Source of the DNA: Diprion similis
Lineage: Eukaryota; Arthropoda; Insecta; Hymenoptera; Diprionidae
DNA: 64,000 bases
Assembly: GCF_021155765.1 (NCBI RefSeq)
Contig: NC_060114.1
Coordinates: forward strand, 16,935,501-16,999,500
Direction: 5' to 3'
Shown: positions 1 to 14,300 of the stretch, one piece after another
How the letters are laid out: each line of letters begins with the position of its first letter
Position numbering within the stretch: position 1 is the first letter of the stretch
Made by a program: the position numbers and the translations under genes
The notes under the pieces: generated by a model
Told to the model about the DNA's origin: nothing
What the model saw: only the letters and a program-made list of their open reading frames with translations
The model's database searches: none

Positions 1-3000
1 GTTGATCCCACGCTCTTTTCGATGTCATTTTCGTGTTTCTGAGGGTCCAATTAGTCGAAAAAGGGTCCTGCAAAACCATTGTAAGACGAAAAGTTTCCGA
101 GCCCTGAAAATCGCAAAAAAGGAAGGCTAACCCCTTTGGATTTTTTTCAGTCAAAATTGGCGGATTTTCAAGTATAGTCGGATTGATTATTTGATGCCCT
201 ATATCGACGTAATTTTTCGAGAGGAATTGATTGCGCGTAGTCCGAATACGCTGCGAGCAACATTTAAAGAGTTAGGGCTAAAAATCGGAAAAATTTCCAT
301 GCGATTCCTCTGCTGTTGATCCCACGCTCTTTTCGATTTCTTTTTCGTGTTCCTGAGGGTCCAATTAGTCGAAAAAGGGTCCTGCAAAACCATTCCGAGA
401 CGAAAAGTTTCCGAGCCCTGAAAATCGCAAAAAAGGAAGGCTAACCCCTTTGGATTTTTTTCAGTCAAAATTGGCGGATTTTTAAGTATAGTCGGATTGA
501 TTATTTGATGCCCTATATCGACGTAATTTTTCGAGGGGAATCGATTGCGCGTAGTCCGAATACGCTGCGAGGAACATCTAAAGAGTTACGGCCGAAAATC
601 GAAAAAATTTCCATGCGATTCCTCTGCTGTTGATCCCACGCTCTTTTCGATTTCTTTTTCGTGTTCCTGAGGGTCCAATTAGTCGAAAAAGGGTCCTGCA
701 AAACCATTCTGAGACGAAAAGTTTCCGAGCCCTGAAAATCGCAAAAAAGGAAGGCTAACCCGTTTGGATTTTTTTCATTCAAAATTGGCGGATTTTCAAG
801 TATAGTTGGATTGATTATTTGATGCCCTATATCGACGTAATTTTTCGAGGGGAATCGATTGCGCGTAGTCCGAATACGCTGCGAGGAACATCTAAAGAGT
901 TACGGCCGAAAATCGAAAAAATTTCCATGCGATTCCTCTGCTGTTGATCCCACGCTCTTTTCGATGTCATTTTCGTGTTCCTGAGGGTCCAATTAGTCGA
1001 AAAAGGGTCCTGCAAGTCCATTGTAAGACGAAAAGTTTCCGAGCCCTGAAAATCGCAAAAAAGGAAGGCTAACCCCTTTGGATTTTTTTCAGTCAAAATT
1101 GGCGGATTTTTAAGTATCGTTGGATTGATTATTTGATGCCCTATATCGACGTAATTTTTCGAGAGGAATTGATTGCGCGTAGTCCGAATACGCTGCGAGC
1201 AACATTTAAAGAGTTAGGGCTAAAAATCGAAAAAATTTCCATGCGATTCCTCTGCTGTTGATCCCACGCTCTTTTCGATTTCTTTTTCGTGTTCCTGAGG
1301 GTCCAATTAGTCGAGAAAGGGTCCTGCAAAACCATTCCGAGACGAAAAGTTTCCGAGCCCTGAAAATCGCAAAAAAGGAAGGCTAACCCCTTTGGATTTT
1401 TTTCAGTCAAAATTGGCGGATTTTTAAGTATAGTCGGATTGATTATTTGATGCCCTATATCGACGTAATTTTTCGAGGGGAATCGATTGCGCGTAGTCCG
1501 AATACGCTGCGAGGAACATCTAAAGAGTTACGGCCGAAAATCGAAAAAATTCCCATGCGATTCCTCTGCTGTTGATCCCACGCTCTTTTCGATGTCATTT
1601 TCGTGTTCCTGAGGGTCCAATTAGTCGAAAAAGGGTCCTGCAAAACCATTCTAAGACGAAAAGTTTCCGAGCCCTGAAAATCGCAAAAAAGGAAGGCTAA
1701 CCCCTTTGGATTTTTTTCAGTCAAAATTGGCGGATTTTGAAGGATAGTTGGATTGATTATTTGATGCCCTATATCAACGTAATTTTTCGAGAGGAATCGA
1801 TTGCGCGTAGTCCGAATAGGCTGCGAGCAACATTTAAAGAGTTACGGCTAAAAATCAAAAAAATTTCCATGTGATTCCTCTGCTGTTGATCCCACGCTCT
1901 TTTCGATTTCTTTTTCGTGTTCCTGAGGGTCCAATTAGTCGAAAAAGGGTCCTGCAAAACCATTCTGAGACGAAAAGTTTCCGAGCCCTGAAAATCGCAA
2001 AAAAGGAAGGCTAACCCCTTTGGCTTTTTTTCAGTCAAAATTGGCGGATTTTCAAGTATAGTTGGATTGATTATTTGATGCCCTATATCGACGTAATTTT
2101 TCGAGGGGAATCGATTGCGCGTAGTCCGAATACGCTGCGAGGAACATCTAAAGAGTTACGGCCGAAAATCGGAAAAATTTCCATACGATTCCTCTGCTGT
2201 TGATCCCACGCTCTTTTCGATGTCATTTTCGTGTTCCTGAGGGTCCAATTAGTCGAAAAAGGGTCCTGCAAAACCATTGTAAGACGAAAAGTTTCCGAGC
2301 CCTGAAAATCGCAAAAAAGGAAGGCTAACCCCTTTGGATTTTTTTCAGTCAAAATTGGCGGATTTTTAAGTATAGTTGGATTGATTATTTGATGCCCTAT
2401 ATCGACGTAATTTTTCGAGAGGAATTGATTGCGCGTAGTCCGAATACGCTGCGAGCAACATTTAAAGAGTTAGGGCTAAAAATCGAAAAAATTTCCATGC
2501 GATTCCTCTGCTGTTGATCCCACGCTCTTTTCGATTTCTTTTTCGTGTTCCTGAGGGTCCAATTAGTCGAAAAAGGGTCCTGCAAAACCATTCCGAGACG
2601 AAAAGTTTCCGAGCCCTGAAAATCGCAAAAAAGGAAGGCTAACCCCTTTGGATTTTTTTCAGTCAAAATTGGCGGATTTTTGAGTATAGTTGGATTGATT
2701 ATTTGATGCCCTATATCGACGTAATTTTTCGAGGGGAATCGATTGCGCGTAGTCCGAATACGCTGCGAGGAACGTCTAAAGAGTTACGGTCGAAAATCGA
2801 AAAAATTTCCATGCGATTCCTCTGCTGTTGATCCCACGCTCTTTTCGATGTCATTTTCGTGTTCCTGAGGGTCCAATTAGTCGAAAGAGGGTCCTGCAAA
2901 ACCATTCCGAGACGAAAAGTTTCCGAGCCCTGAAAATCGCAAAAAAGGAAGGCTAACCCCTTTGGATTTTTTTCAGTCAAAATTGGCGGATTTTTGAGTA

Positions 3001-3652
3001 TAGTTGGATTGATTATTTGATGCCCTATATCGACGTAATTTTTCGAGGGGAATCGATTGCGCGTAGTCCGAATACGCTGCGAGGAACATCTAAAGAGTTA
3101 CGACCGAAAATCGAAAAAATTTCCATGCAATTCCTCTGCTGTTGATCCCACGCTTTTTTCGATTTCTCTTTCGTGTTCCTGAGGGTCTCATTAGTCGAAA
3201 AAGGGTCCTGCAAAACCATTCTGAGACGAAAAGTTTCCGAGCCCTGAAAATCGCAAAAAAGGAAGGCTAACCCCTTTGGATTTTTTTCAGTCAAAATTGG
3301 CGGATTTTCAAGTATAGTTGGATTGATTATTTGATGCCCTATATCGACGTAATTTTTCGAGGGGAATCGATTGCGCGTAGTCCGAATACGCTGCGAGGAA
3401 CATCTAAAGAGTTACAGCCGAAAATCGAAAAAATTTCCATGCGATTCCTCTGCTGTTGATCCCACGCTCTTTTCGATGTCATTTTCGTGTTCCTGAGGGT
3501 CCAATTAGTCGAAAAAGGGTCCTGCAAAACCATTGTAAGACGAAAAGTTTCCGAGCCCTGAAAATCGCAAAAAAGGAAGGCTAACCCCTTTGGATTTTTT
3601 TCAGTCAAAATTGGCGGATTTTCAAGTATAGTTGGATTGATTATTTGATGCC

Positions 3653-6600
3653 CTATATCGACGTAATTTTTCGAGGGGAATCGATTGCGCGTAGTCCGAA
3701 TACGCTGCGAGGAACATCTAAAGAGTTACGGCCGAAAATCGAAAAAATTTCCATGCGATTCCTCTGCTGTTGATCCCACGCTCTTTTCGATGTCATTTTC
3801 GTGTTCCTGAGGGTCCAATTAGTCGAAAAAGGGTCCTGCAAAACCATTCCGAGACGAAAAGTTTCCGAGCCCTGAAAATCGCAAAAAAGGAAGGCTAACC
3901 CCTTTGGATTTTTTTCAGTCAAAATTGGCGGATTTTTGAGTATAGTTGGATTGATTATTTGATGCCCTATATCGACGTAATTTTTCGAGGGGAATCGATT
4001 GCGCGTAGTCCGAATACGCTGCGAGGAACATCTAAAGAGTTACGGCCGAAAATCGAAAAAATTTCCATGCAATTCCTCTGCTGTTGATCCCACGCTCTTT
4101 TCAATTTCTCTTTCGTGTTCCTGAGGGTCTCATTAGTCGAAAAAGGGTCCTGCAAAACCATTCTGAGACGAAAAATTTCCGAGCCCTGAAAATCGCAAAA
4201 AAGGAAGGCTAACCCCTTTGGATTTTTTTCAGTCAAAATTGGCGGATTTTTAAGTATAGTTGGATTGATTATTTGATGCCCTATATCGACGTAATTTTTC
4301 GAGAGGAATCGATTGCGCGTAGTCCGAATAGGCTGCGAGCAACATTTAAAGAGTTACGGCTAAAAATCGAAAAAATTTCCATGTGATTCCTCTGCTGTTG
4401 ATCCCACGCTCTTTTCGATTTCTTTTTCGTGTTCCTGAGGGTCCAATTAGTCGAAAAAGGGTCCTGCAAAACCATTCTGAGACGAAAAGTTTCCGAGCCC
4501 TGAAAATCGCAAAAAAGGAAGGCTAACCCCTTTGGATTTTTTTCAGTCAAAATTGGCGGATTTTCAAGTATAGTTGGATTGATTATTTGATGCCCTATAT
4601 CGACGTAATTTTTCGAGGGGAATCGATTGCGCGTAGTCCGAATACGCTGCGAGGAACATCTAAAGAGTTACGGCCGAAAATCGAAAAAATTTCCATGCGA
4701 TTCCTCTGCTGTTGATCCCACGCTCTTCTCGATGTCATTTCCGTGTTCCTGAGGGTCCAATTAGTCGAAAAAGGGTCCTGCAAAACCATTGTAAGACGAA
4801 AAGTTTCCGAGCCCTGAAAATCGCAAAAAAGGAAGGCTAACCCCTTTGGATTTTTTTCAGTCAAAATTGGCGGATTTTTAAGTATAGTTGGATTGATTAT
4901 TTGATGCTCTATATCGACGTAATTTTTCGAGAGGAATTGATTGCGCGTAGTCCGAATACGCTGCGAGCAACATTTAAAGAGTTAGGGCTAAAAATCGAAA
5001 AAATTTGCATGTGATTCCTCTGCTGTTGATCCCACGCTCTTTTCGATTTCTTTTTCGTGTTCCTGAGGGTCCAATTAGTCGAAAAAGGGTCCTGCAAAAC
5101 CATTCCGAGACGAAAAGTTTCCGAGCCCTGAAAATCGCAAAAAAGGAAGGCTAACCCCTTAGGATTTTTTTCAGTCAAAATTGGCGGATTTTTGAGTATA
5201 GTTGGATTGATTATTTGATGCCCTATATCGACGTAATTTTTCGAGGGGAATCGATTGCGCGTAGTCCGAATACGCTGCGAGGAACATCTAAAGAGTTACG
5301 GCCGAAAATCGAAAAAATTTCCATGCAATTCCTCTGCTGTTGATCCCACGCTCTTTTCGATTTTTTTTTCGTGTTCCTGAGGGTCTCATTAGTCGAAAAA
5401 GGGTCCTGCAAAACCATTCTGAGACGAAAAGTTTCCGAGCCCTGAAAATCGCAAAAAAGGAAGGCTAACCCCTTTGGATTTTTTTCAGTCAAAATTGGCG
5501 GATTTTTAAGTATAGTCGGATTGATTATTTGATGCCCTATATCGACGTAATTTTTCGAGGGGAATCGATTGCGCGTAGTCCGAATACGCTGCGAGGAACA
5601 TCTAAAGAGTTACGGCCGAAAATCGAAAAAATTTCCATGCGATTCCTCTGCTGTTGATCCCACGCTCTTATCGATGTCATTTTCGTGTTCCTGAGGGTCC
5701 AATTAGTCGAAAAAGGGTCCTGCAAAACCATTCTAAGACGAAAAGTTTCCGAGCCCTGAAAATCGCAAAAAAGGAAGGCTAACCCCTTTGGATTTTTTTC
5801 AGTCAAAATTGGCGGATTTTTAAGTATAGTTGGATTGATTATTTGATACCCTATATCGACGTAATTTTTCGAGAGGAATTGATTGCGCGTAGTCTGAATA
5901 CGCTGCGAGCAACATTTAAAGAGTTAGGGCTAAAAATCGAAAAAATTTCCATGCGATTCCTCTGCTGTTGATCCCACGCTCTTTTCGATTTCTTTTTCGT
6001 GTTCCTGAGGGTCCAATTAGTCGAAAAAGGGTCCTGCAAAACCATTCCGTGACGAAAAGTTTCCGAGCCCTGAAAATCGCAAAAAAGGAAGGCTAACCCC
6101 TTTGGATTTTTTTCAGTCAAAATTGGCGGATTTTTCAGTATAGTTGGATTGATCATTTGATGCCCTATATCGACGTAATTTTTCGAGGGGAATCGATTGC
6201 GCGTAGTCCGAATACGCTGCGAGGAACATCTAAAGAGTTACGGCCGAAAATCGAAAAAATTTCCATGCGATTCCTCTGCTGTTGATCCCACGCTCTTTTC
6301 GATGTCATTTTCGTGTTCCTGAGGGTCCAATTAGTCGAAAAAGGGTCCTGCAAAACCATTCCGAGACGAAAAGTTTCCGAGCCCTGAAAATCGCAAAAAA
6401 GGAAGGCTAACCCCTTTGGATTTTTTTCAGTCAAAATTGGCGGATTTTTAAGTATAGTTGGATTGATCATTTGATGCCCTATATCGACGTAATTTTTCGA
6501 GGGGAATCGATTGCGCGTAGTCCGAATACGCTGCGAGGAACATCTAAAGAGTTACGGCCGAAAATCGAAAAAATTTCCATGCAATTCCTCTGCTGTTGAT

Positions 6601-8318
6601 CCCACGCTCTTTTCGATTTCTCTTTCGTGTTCCTGAGGGTCTCATTAGTCGAAAAAGGGTCCTGCAAAACCATTCTGAGACGAAAAGTTTCCGAGCCCTG
6701 AAAATCGCAAAAAAGGAAGGCTAACCCCTTTGGATTTTTTTCAGTCAAAATTGGCGGATTTTTAAGTATAGTTGGATTGATTATTTGATGCCCTATATCG
6801 ACGTAATTTTTCGAGAGGAATCGATTGCGCGTAGTCCGAGTAGGCTGCGAGCAACATTTAAAGAGTTACGGCTAAAAATCGAAAAAATTTCCATGTGATT
6901 CCTCTGCTGTTGATCCCACGCTCTTTTCGATTTCTTTTTCGTGTTCCTGAGGGTCCAATTAGTCGAAAAAGGGTCCTGCAAAACCATTCTGAGACGAAAA
7001 GTTTCCGAGCCCTGAAAATCGCAAAAAAGGAAGGCTAACCCCTTTGGATTTTTTTCAGTCAAAATTGGCGGATTTTCAAGTATAGTTGGATTGATTATTT
7101 GATGCCCTATATCGACGTAATTTTTCGAGGGGAATCGATTGCGCGTAGTCCGAATACGCTGCGAGGAACATCTAAAGAGTTACGGCCGAAAATCGAAAAA
7201 ATTTCCATGCGATTCCTCTGCTGTTGATCCCACGCTCTTCTCGATGTCATTTTCGTGTTCCTGAGGGTCCAATTAGTCGAAAAAGGGTCCTGCAAAACCA
7301 TTGTAAGACGAAAAGTTTCCGAGCCCTGAAAATCGCAAAAAAGGAAGGCTAACCCCTTTGGATTTTTTTCAGTCAAAATTGGCGGATTTTTAAGTATAGT
7401 TGGATTGATTATTTGATGCTCTATATCGACGTAATTTTTCGAGAGGAATTGATTGCGCGTAGTCCGAATACGCTGCGAGCAACATTTAAAGAGTTAGGGC
7501 TAAAAATCGAAAAAATTTGCATGTGATTCCTCTGCTGTTGATCCCACGCTCTTTTCGATTTCTTTTTCGTGTTCCTGAGGGTCCAATTAGTCGAAAAAGG
7601 GTCCTGCAAAACCATTCCGAGACGAAAAGTTTCCGAGCCCTGAAAATCGCAAAAAAGGAAGGCTAACCCCTTTGGATTTTTTTCAGTCAAAATTGTCGGA
7701 TTTTTGAGTATAGTTGGATTGATTATTTGATGCCCTATATCGACGTAATTTTTCGAGGGGAATCGATAGCGCGTAGTCCGAATACGCTGCGAGGAACATC
7801 TAAAGAGTTACGGCCGAAAATCGAAAAAATTTCCATGCAATTCCTCTGCTGTTGATCCTACGCTCTTTTCGATTTTTTTTTCGTGTTCCTGAGGGTCTCA
7901 TTAGTCGAAAAAGGGTCCTGCAAAACCATTCTGAGACGAAAAGTTTCCGAGCCCTGAAAATCGCAAAAAAGGAAGGCTAACCCCTTTGGATTTTTTTCAG
8001 TCAAAATTGGCGGATTTTTAAGTATAGTCGGATTGATTATTTGATGCCCTATATCGACGTAATTTTTCGAGGGGAATCGATTGCGCGTAGTCCGAATACG
8101 CTGCGAGGAACATCTAAAGAGTTACGGCCGAAAATCGAAAAAATTTCCATGCGATTCCTCTGCTGTTGATCCCACGCTCTTTTCGATGTCATTTTCGTGT
8201 TCCTGAGGGTCCAATTAGTCGAAAAAGGGTCCTGCAAAACCATTCTAAGACGAAAAGTTTCCGAGCCCTGAAAATCGCAAAAAAGGAAGGCTAACCCCTT
8301 TGGATTTTTTTCAGTCAA
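3653..8318. repeat. Older 8-monomer duplication (2,512-bp offset)
   Basis: Monomers at 3,653-5,806 correspond one-to-one with those at 6,165-8,318 (offset 2,512 = 8 x 314). Shared private changes include the ATTTGCATGTGATT variant at about 5,005 and 7,516, GATGCTCTATATCG at about 4,904 and 7,416, and CTCTTCTCGATG at about 4,724 and 7,236. The copies differ at many more sites than the 8,478-bp pair does, so this duplication is older. Its limits are approximate. Confidence 0.75.
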
Positions 8319-11300
8319 AATTGGCGGATTTTTAAGTATAGTTGGATTGATTATTTGATACCCTATATTGACGTAATTTTTCGAGGGGAATCGATTGCGC
8401 GTAGTCCGAATACGCTGCGAGGAACATCTAAAGAGTTACGGCCGAAAATCGAAAAAATTTCCATGCGATTCCTCTGCTGTTGATCCCACGCTCTTTTCGA
8501 TGTCATTTTCGTGTTCCTGAGGGTCCAATTAGTCGAAAAAGGGTCCTGCAAAACCATTCCGAGACGAAAAGTTTCCGAGCCCTGAAAATCGCAAAAAAGG
8601 AAGGCTAACCCCTTTGGATTTTTTTCAGTCAAAATTGGCGGATTTTTAAGTATAGTTGGATTGATCATTTGATGCCCTATATCGACGTAATTTTTCGAGG
8701 GGAATCGATTGCGCGTAGTCCGAATACGCTGCGAGGAACATCTAAAGAGTTACGGCCGAAAATCGAAAAAATTTCCATGCGATTCCTCTGCTGTTGATCC
8801 CACGCTCTTTTCGATGTCATTTTCGTGTTCCTGAGGGTCCAATTAGTCGAAAAAGGGTCCTGCAAAACCATTCTAAGACGAAAAGTTTCCGAGCCCTGAA
8901 AATCGCAAAAAAGGAAGGCTAACCCCTTTGGATTTTTTTCAGTCAAAATTGGCGGATTTTTCAGTATAGTTGGATTGATCATTTGATGCCCTATATCGAC
9001 GTAATTTTTCGAGGGGAATCGATTGCGCGTAGTCCGAATACGCTGCGAGGAACATCTAAAGAGTTACGGCCGAAAATCGAAAAAATTTCCATGCGATTCC
9101 TCTGCTGTTGATCCCACGCTCTTTTCGATGTCATTTTCGTGTTCCTGAGGGTCCAATTAGTCGAAAAAGGGTCCTGCAAAACCATTCCGAGACGAAAAGT
9201 TTCCGAGCCCTGAAAATCGCAAAAAAGGAAGGCTAACCCCTTTGGATTTTTTTCAGTCAAAATTGGCGGATTTTTAAGTATAGTTGGATTGATCATTTGA
9301 TGCCCTATATCGACGTAATTTTTCGAGGGGAATCGATTGCGCGTAGTCCGAATACGCTGCGAGGAACATCTAAAGAGTTACGGCCGAAAATCGAAAAAAT
9401 TTCCATGCAATTCCTCTGCTGTTGATCCCACGCTCTTTTCGATTTCTCTTTCGTGTTCCTGAGGGTCTCATTAGTCGAAAAAGGGTCCTGCAAAACCATT
9501 CTGAGACGAAAAGTTTCCGAGCCCTGAAAATCGCAAAAAAGGAAGGCTAACCCCTTTGGATTTTTTTCAGTCAAAATTGGCGGATTTTTAAGTATAGTTG
9601 GATTGATTATTTGATGCCCTATATCGACGTAATTTTTCGAGAGGAATCGATTGCGCGTAGTCCGAATAGGCTGCGAGCAACATTTAAAGAGTTACGGCTA
9701 AAAATCGAAAAAATTTTCATGTGATTCCTCTGCTGTTGATCCCACGCTCTTTTCGATTTCTTTTTCGTGTTCCTGAGGGTCCAATTAGTCGAAAAAGGGT
9801 CCTGCAAAACCATTCTGAGACGAAAAGTTTCCGAGCCCTGAAAATCGCAAAAAAGGAAGGCTAACCCCTTTGGATTTTTTTCAGTCAAAATTGGCGGATT
9901 TTCAAGTATAGTTGGATTGATTATTTGATGCCCTATATCGACGTAATTTTTCGAGGGGAATCGATTGCGCGTAGTCCGAATACGCTGCGAGGAACATCTA
10001 AAGAGTTACGGCCGAAAATCGAAAAAATTTCCATGCGATTCCTCTGCTGTTGATCCCACGCTCTTTTCGATGTCATTTTCGTGTTCCTGAGGGTCCAATT
10101 AGTCGAAAAAGGGTCCTGCAAAACCATTCTAAGACGAAAAGTTTCCGAGCCCTGAAAATCGCAAAAAAGGAAGGCTAACCCCTTTGGATTTTTTTCAGTC
10201 AAAATTGGCGGATTTTTAAGTATAGTTGGATTGATTATTTGATGCCCTATATCGACGTAATTTTTCGAGAGGAATCGATTGCGCGTAGTCCGAATAGGCT
10301 GCGAGCAACATTTAAAGAGTTACGGCTAAAAATCGAAAAAATTTCCATGTGATTCCTCTGGTGTTGATCCCACGCTCTTTTCGATTTCTTTTTCGTGTTC
10401 CTGAGGGTCCAATTAGTCGAAAAAGGGTCCTGCAAAACCATTCTGAGACGAAAAGTTTCCGAGCCCTGAAAATCGCAAAAAAGGAAGGCTAACCCCTTTG
10501 GATTTTTTTCAGTCAAAATTGGCGGATTTTCAAGTATAGTTGGATTGATTATTTGATGCCCTATATCGACGTAATTTTTCGAGGGGAATCGATTGCGCGT
10601 AGTCCGAATACGCTGCGAGGAACATCTAAAGAGTTACGGCCGAAAATCGAAAAAATTTCCATGCGATTCCTCTGCTGTTGATCCCACGCTCTTTTCGATG
10701 TCATTTTCGTGTTCCTGAGGGTCCAATTAGTCGAAAAAGGGTCCTGCAAAACCATTGTAAGACGAAAAGTTTCCGAGCCCTGAAAATCGCAAAAAAGGAA
10801 GGCTAACCCCTTTGGATTTTTTTCAGTCAAAATTGGCGGATTTTTAAGTATAGTTGGATTGATTATTTGATGCCCTATATCGACGTAATTTTTCGAGAGG
10901 AATTGATTGCGCGTAGTCCGAATACGCTGCGAGCAACATTTAAAGAGTTAGGGCTAAAAATCGAAAAAATTTCCATGTGATTCCTCTGCTGTTGATCCCA
11001 CGCTCTTTTCGATTTCTTTTTCGTGTTCCTGAGGGTCCAATTAGTCGAAAAAGGGTCCTGCAAAACCATTCCGAGACGAAAAGTTTCCGAGCCCTGAAAA
11101 TCGCAAAAAAGGAAGGCTAACCCCTTTGGATTTTTTTCAGTCAAAATTGGCGGATTTTTAAGTATAGTTGGATTGATTATTTGATGCGCTATATCGACGT
11201 AATTTTTTGAGGGGAATCGATTGCGCGTAGTCCGAATGGGCGGCGAGCAACATTTAAAGAGTTACAGCTAAAAATCGAAAAACTTTCCATGTGATTCCTC

Positions 11301-14300
11301 TGCTGTTGATCCCCCGCTTTTTTCGATGTCTTTCTCGTGTTCCTGAGGGTCCAATTAGTCGAAAAAGGGTCCAGCAAAATCATTCTGAGACGAAAAGTTT
11401 CCGAGCCCTGAAAATCGCAAAAAAGGAAGGCTAACCCCTTTGGATTTTTTTCAGTCAAAATTGGCGGATTTTTAAGTATAGTTGGATTGATTATTTGATG
11501 CGCTATATCGACGTAATTTTTTGAGGGGAATCAATTGCGCGTAGTCCGAATACGCTGCGAGGAACATCTAAAGAGTTACGGCCGAAAATCGAAAAAATTT
11601 CCATGCGATTCCTCTGCTGTTGATCCCACGCTCTTTTCGATGTCATTTTCGTATTCCTGAGGGTCCAATTAGTCGAAAAAGGGTTCTGCAAAACCATTCG
11701 AAGACGAAAAGTTTCCGAGCCCTGAAAATCGCAAAAAAGGAAGGCTAACCCCTTTGGATTTTTTTCAGTCAAAATTGGCGGATTTTTAAGTATAGTTGGA
11801 TTGATTATTTGATGCCCTATATCGACGTAATTTTTTGAGGGGAATCAATTGCGCGTAGTCCGAATACGCTGCGAGGAACATCTAAAGAGTTACGGCCGAA
11901 AATCGAAAAAATTTTCATGCGATTCCTCTGCTGTTGATCCCACGCTCTTTTCGATGTCATTTTCGTGTTCCTGAGGGTCCAATTAGTCGAAAAAGGGTCC
12001 TGCAAAACCATTCGAAGACGAAAAGTTTCCGAGCCCTGAAAATCGCAAAAAAGGAAGGCTAACCCCTTTGGATTTTTTTCAGTCAAAATTGGCGGATTTT
12101 TAAGTATAGCTGGATTGATTATTTGATGCCCTATATCGACGTAATTTTTCGAGGGGAATCGATTGCGCGTAGTCCGAATACGCTGCGAGGAACATCTAAA
12201 GAGTTACGGCCGAAAATCGAAAAAATTTCCATGCGATTCCTCTGCTGTTGATCCCACGCTCTTTTCGATGTCATTTTCGTGTTCCTGAGGGTCCAATTAG
12301 TCGAAAAAGGGTCCTGCAAAACCATTTTGAGACGAAAAGTTTCCGAGCCCTGAAAATCGCAAAAAAGGAAGGCTAACCCCTTTGGATTTTTTTCAGTCAA
12401 AATTGGCGGATTTTAAAGTATAGTTGGATTGATTATTTGATGCCCTATATCGACGTAATTTTTCGAGAGGAATCGATTGCGCGTAGTCCGAATAGGCTGC
12501 GAGCAACATTTAAAGAGTTACGGCTAAAAATCGAAAAAATTTCCATGTGATTCCTCTGCTGTTGATCCCACGCTCTTTTCGATTTATTTTTCGTGTTCCT
12601 GAGGGTCCAATTAGTCGAAAAAGGGTCCTGCAAAACCATTCTGAGACGAAAAGTTTCCGAGCCCTGAAAATCGCAAAAAAGGAAGGCTAACCCCTTTGGA
12701 TTTTTTTCAGTCAAAATTGGCGGATTTTCAAGTATAGTTGGATTGATTATTTGATGGCCTATATCGACGTAATTTTTCGAGGGGAATCGATTGCGCGTAG
12801 TCCGAATACGCTGCGAGGAACATCTAAAGAGTTACGGCCGAAAATCGAAAAAATTTCCATGCGATTCCTCTGCTGTTGATCCCACGCTCTTTTCGATGTC
12901 ATTTTCGTGTTCCTGAGGGTCCAATTAGTCGAAAAAGGGTCCTGCAAAACCATTGTAAGACGAAAAGTTTCCGAGCCCTGAAAATCGCAAAAAAGGAAGG
13001 CTAACCCCTTTGGATTTTTTTCAGTCAAAATTGGCGGATTTTTAAGTATAGTTGGATTGATTATTTGATGCCCTATATCGACGTAATTTTTCGAGAGGAA
13101 TTGATTGCGCGTAGTCCGAATACGCTGCGAGCAACATTTAAAGAGTTAGGGCTAAAAATCGAAAAAATTTCCATGTGATTCCTCTGCTGTTGATCCCACG
13201 CTCTTTTCGATTTCTTTTTCGTGTTCCTGAGGGTCCAATTAGTCGAAAAAGGGTCCTGCAAAACCATTCCGAGACGAAAAGTTTCCGAGCCCTGAAAATC
13301 GCAAAAAAGGAAGGCTAACCCCTTTGGATTTTTTTCAGTCAAAATTGGCGGATTTTTGAGTATAGTTGGATTGATTATTTGATGCCCTATATCGACGTAA
13401 TTTTTCGAGGGGAATCGATTGCGCGTAGTCCGAATACGCTGCGAGGAACATCTAAAGAGTTACGGCCGAAAATCGAAAAAATTTCCATGCAATTCCTCTG
13501 CTGTTGATCCCACGCTCTTTTCGATTTCTTTTTCGTGTTCCTGAGGGTCTCATTAGTCGAAAAAGGGTCCTGCAAAACCATTCTGAGACGAAAAGTTTCC
13601 GAGCCCTGAAAATCGCAAAAAAGGAAGGCTAACCCCTTTGGATTTTTTTCAGTCAAAATTGGCGGATTTTTAAGTATAGTTGGATTGATCATTTGATACC
13701 CTATATCGACGTAATTTTTCGAGAGGAATTGATTGCGCGTAGTCCGAATACGCTGCGAGCAACATTTAAAGAGTTAGGGCTAAAAATCGAAAAAATTTTC
13801 ATGTGATTCCTCTGCTGTTGATCCCACGCTCTTTTCGATTTCTTTTTCGTGTTCCTGAGGGTCCAATTAGTCGAAAAAGGGTCCTGCAAAACCATTCCGA
13901 GACGAAAAGTTTCCGAGCCCTGAAAATCGCAAAAAAGGAAGGCTAACCCCTTTGGATTTTTTTCAGTCAAAATTGGCGGATTTTTAAGTATAGTTGGATT
14001 GATCATTTGATGCCCTTTATCGACGTAATTTTTCGAGGGGAATCGATTGCGCGTAGTCCGAATACGCTGCGAGGAACATCTAAAGAGTTACGGCCGAAAA
14101 TCGAAAAAATTTCCATGCGATTCCTCTGCTGTTGATTCCACGCTTTTTTCGATGTCATTTTCGTGTTCCTGAGGGTCCAATTAGTCGAAAAAGGGTCCTG
14201 CAAAACCATTCTAAGACGAAAAGTTTCCGAGCCCTGAAAATCGCAAAAAAGGAAGGCTAACCCCTTTGGATTTTTTTCAGTCAAAATTGGCGGATTTGTA

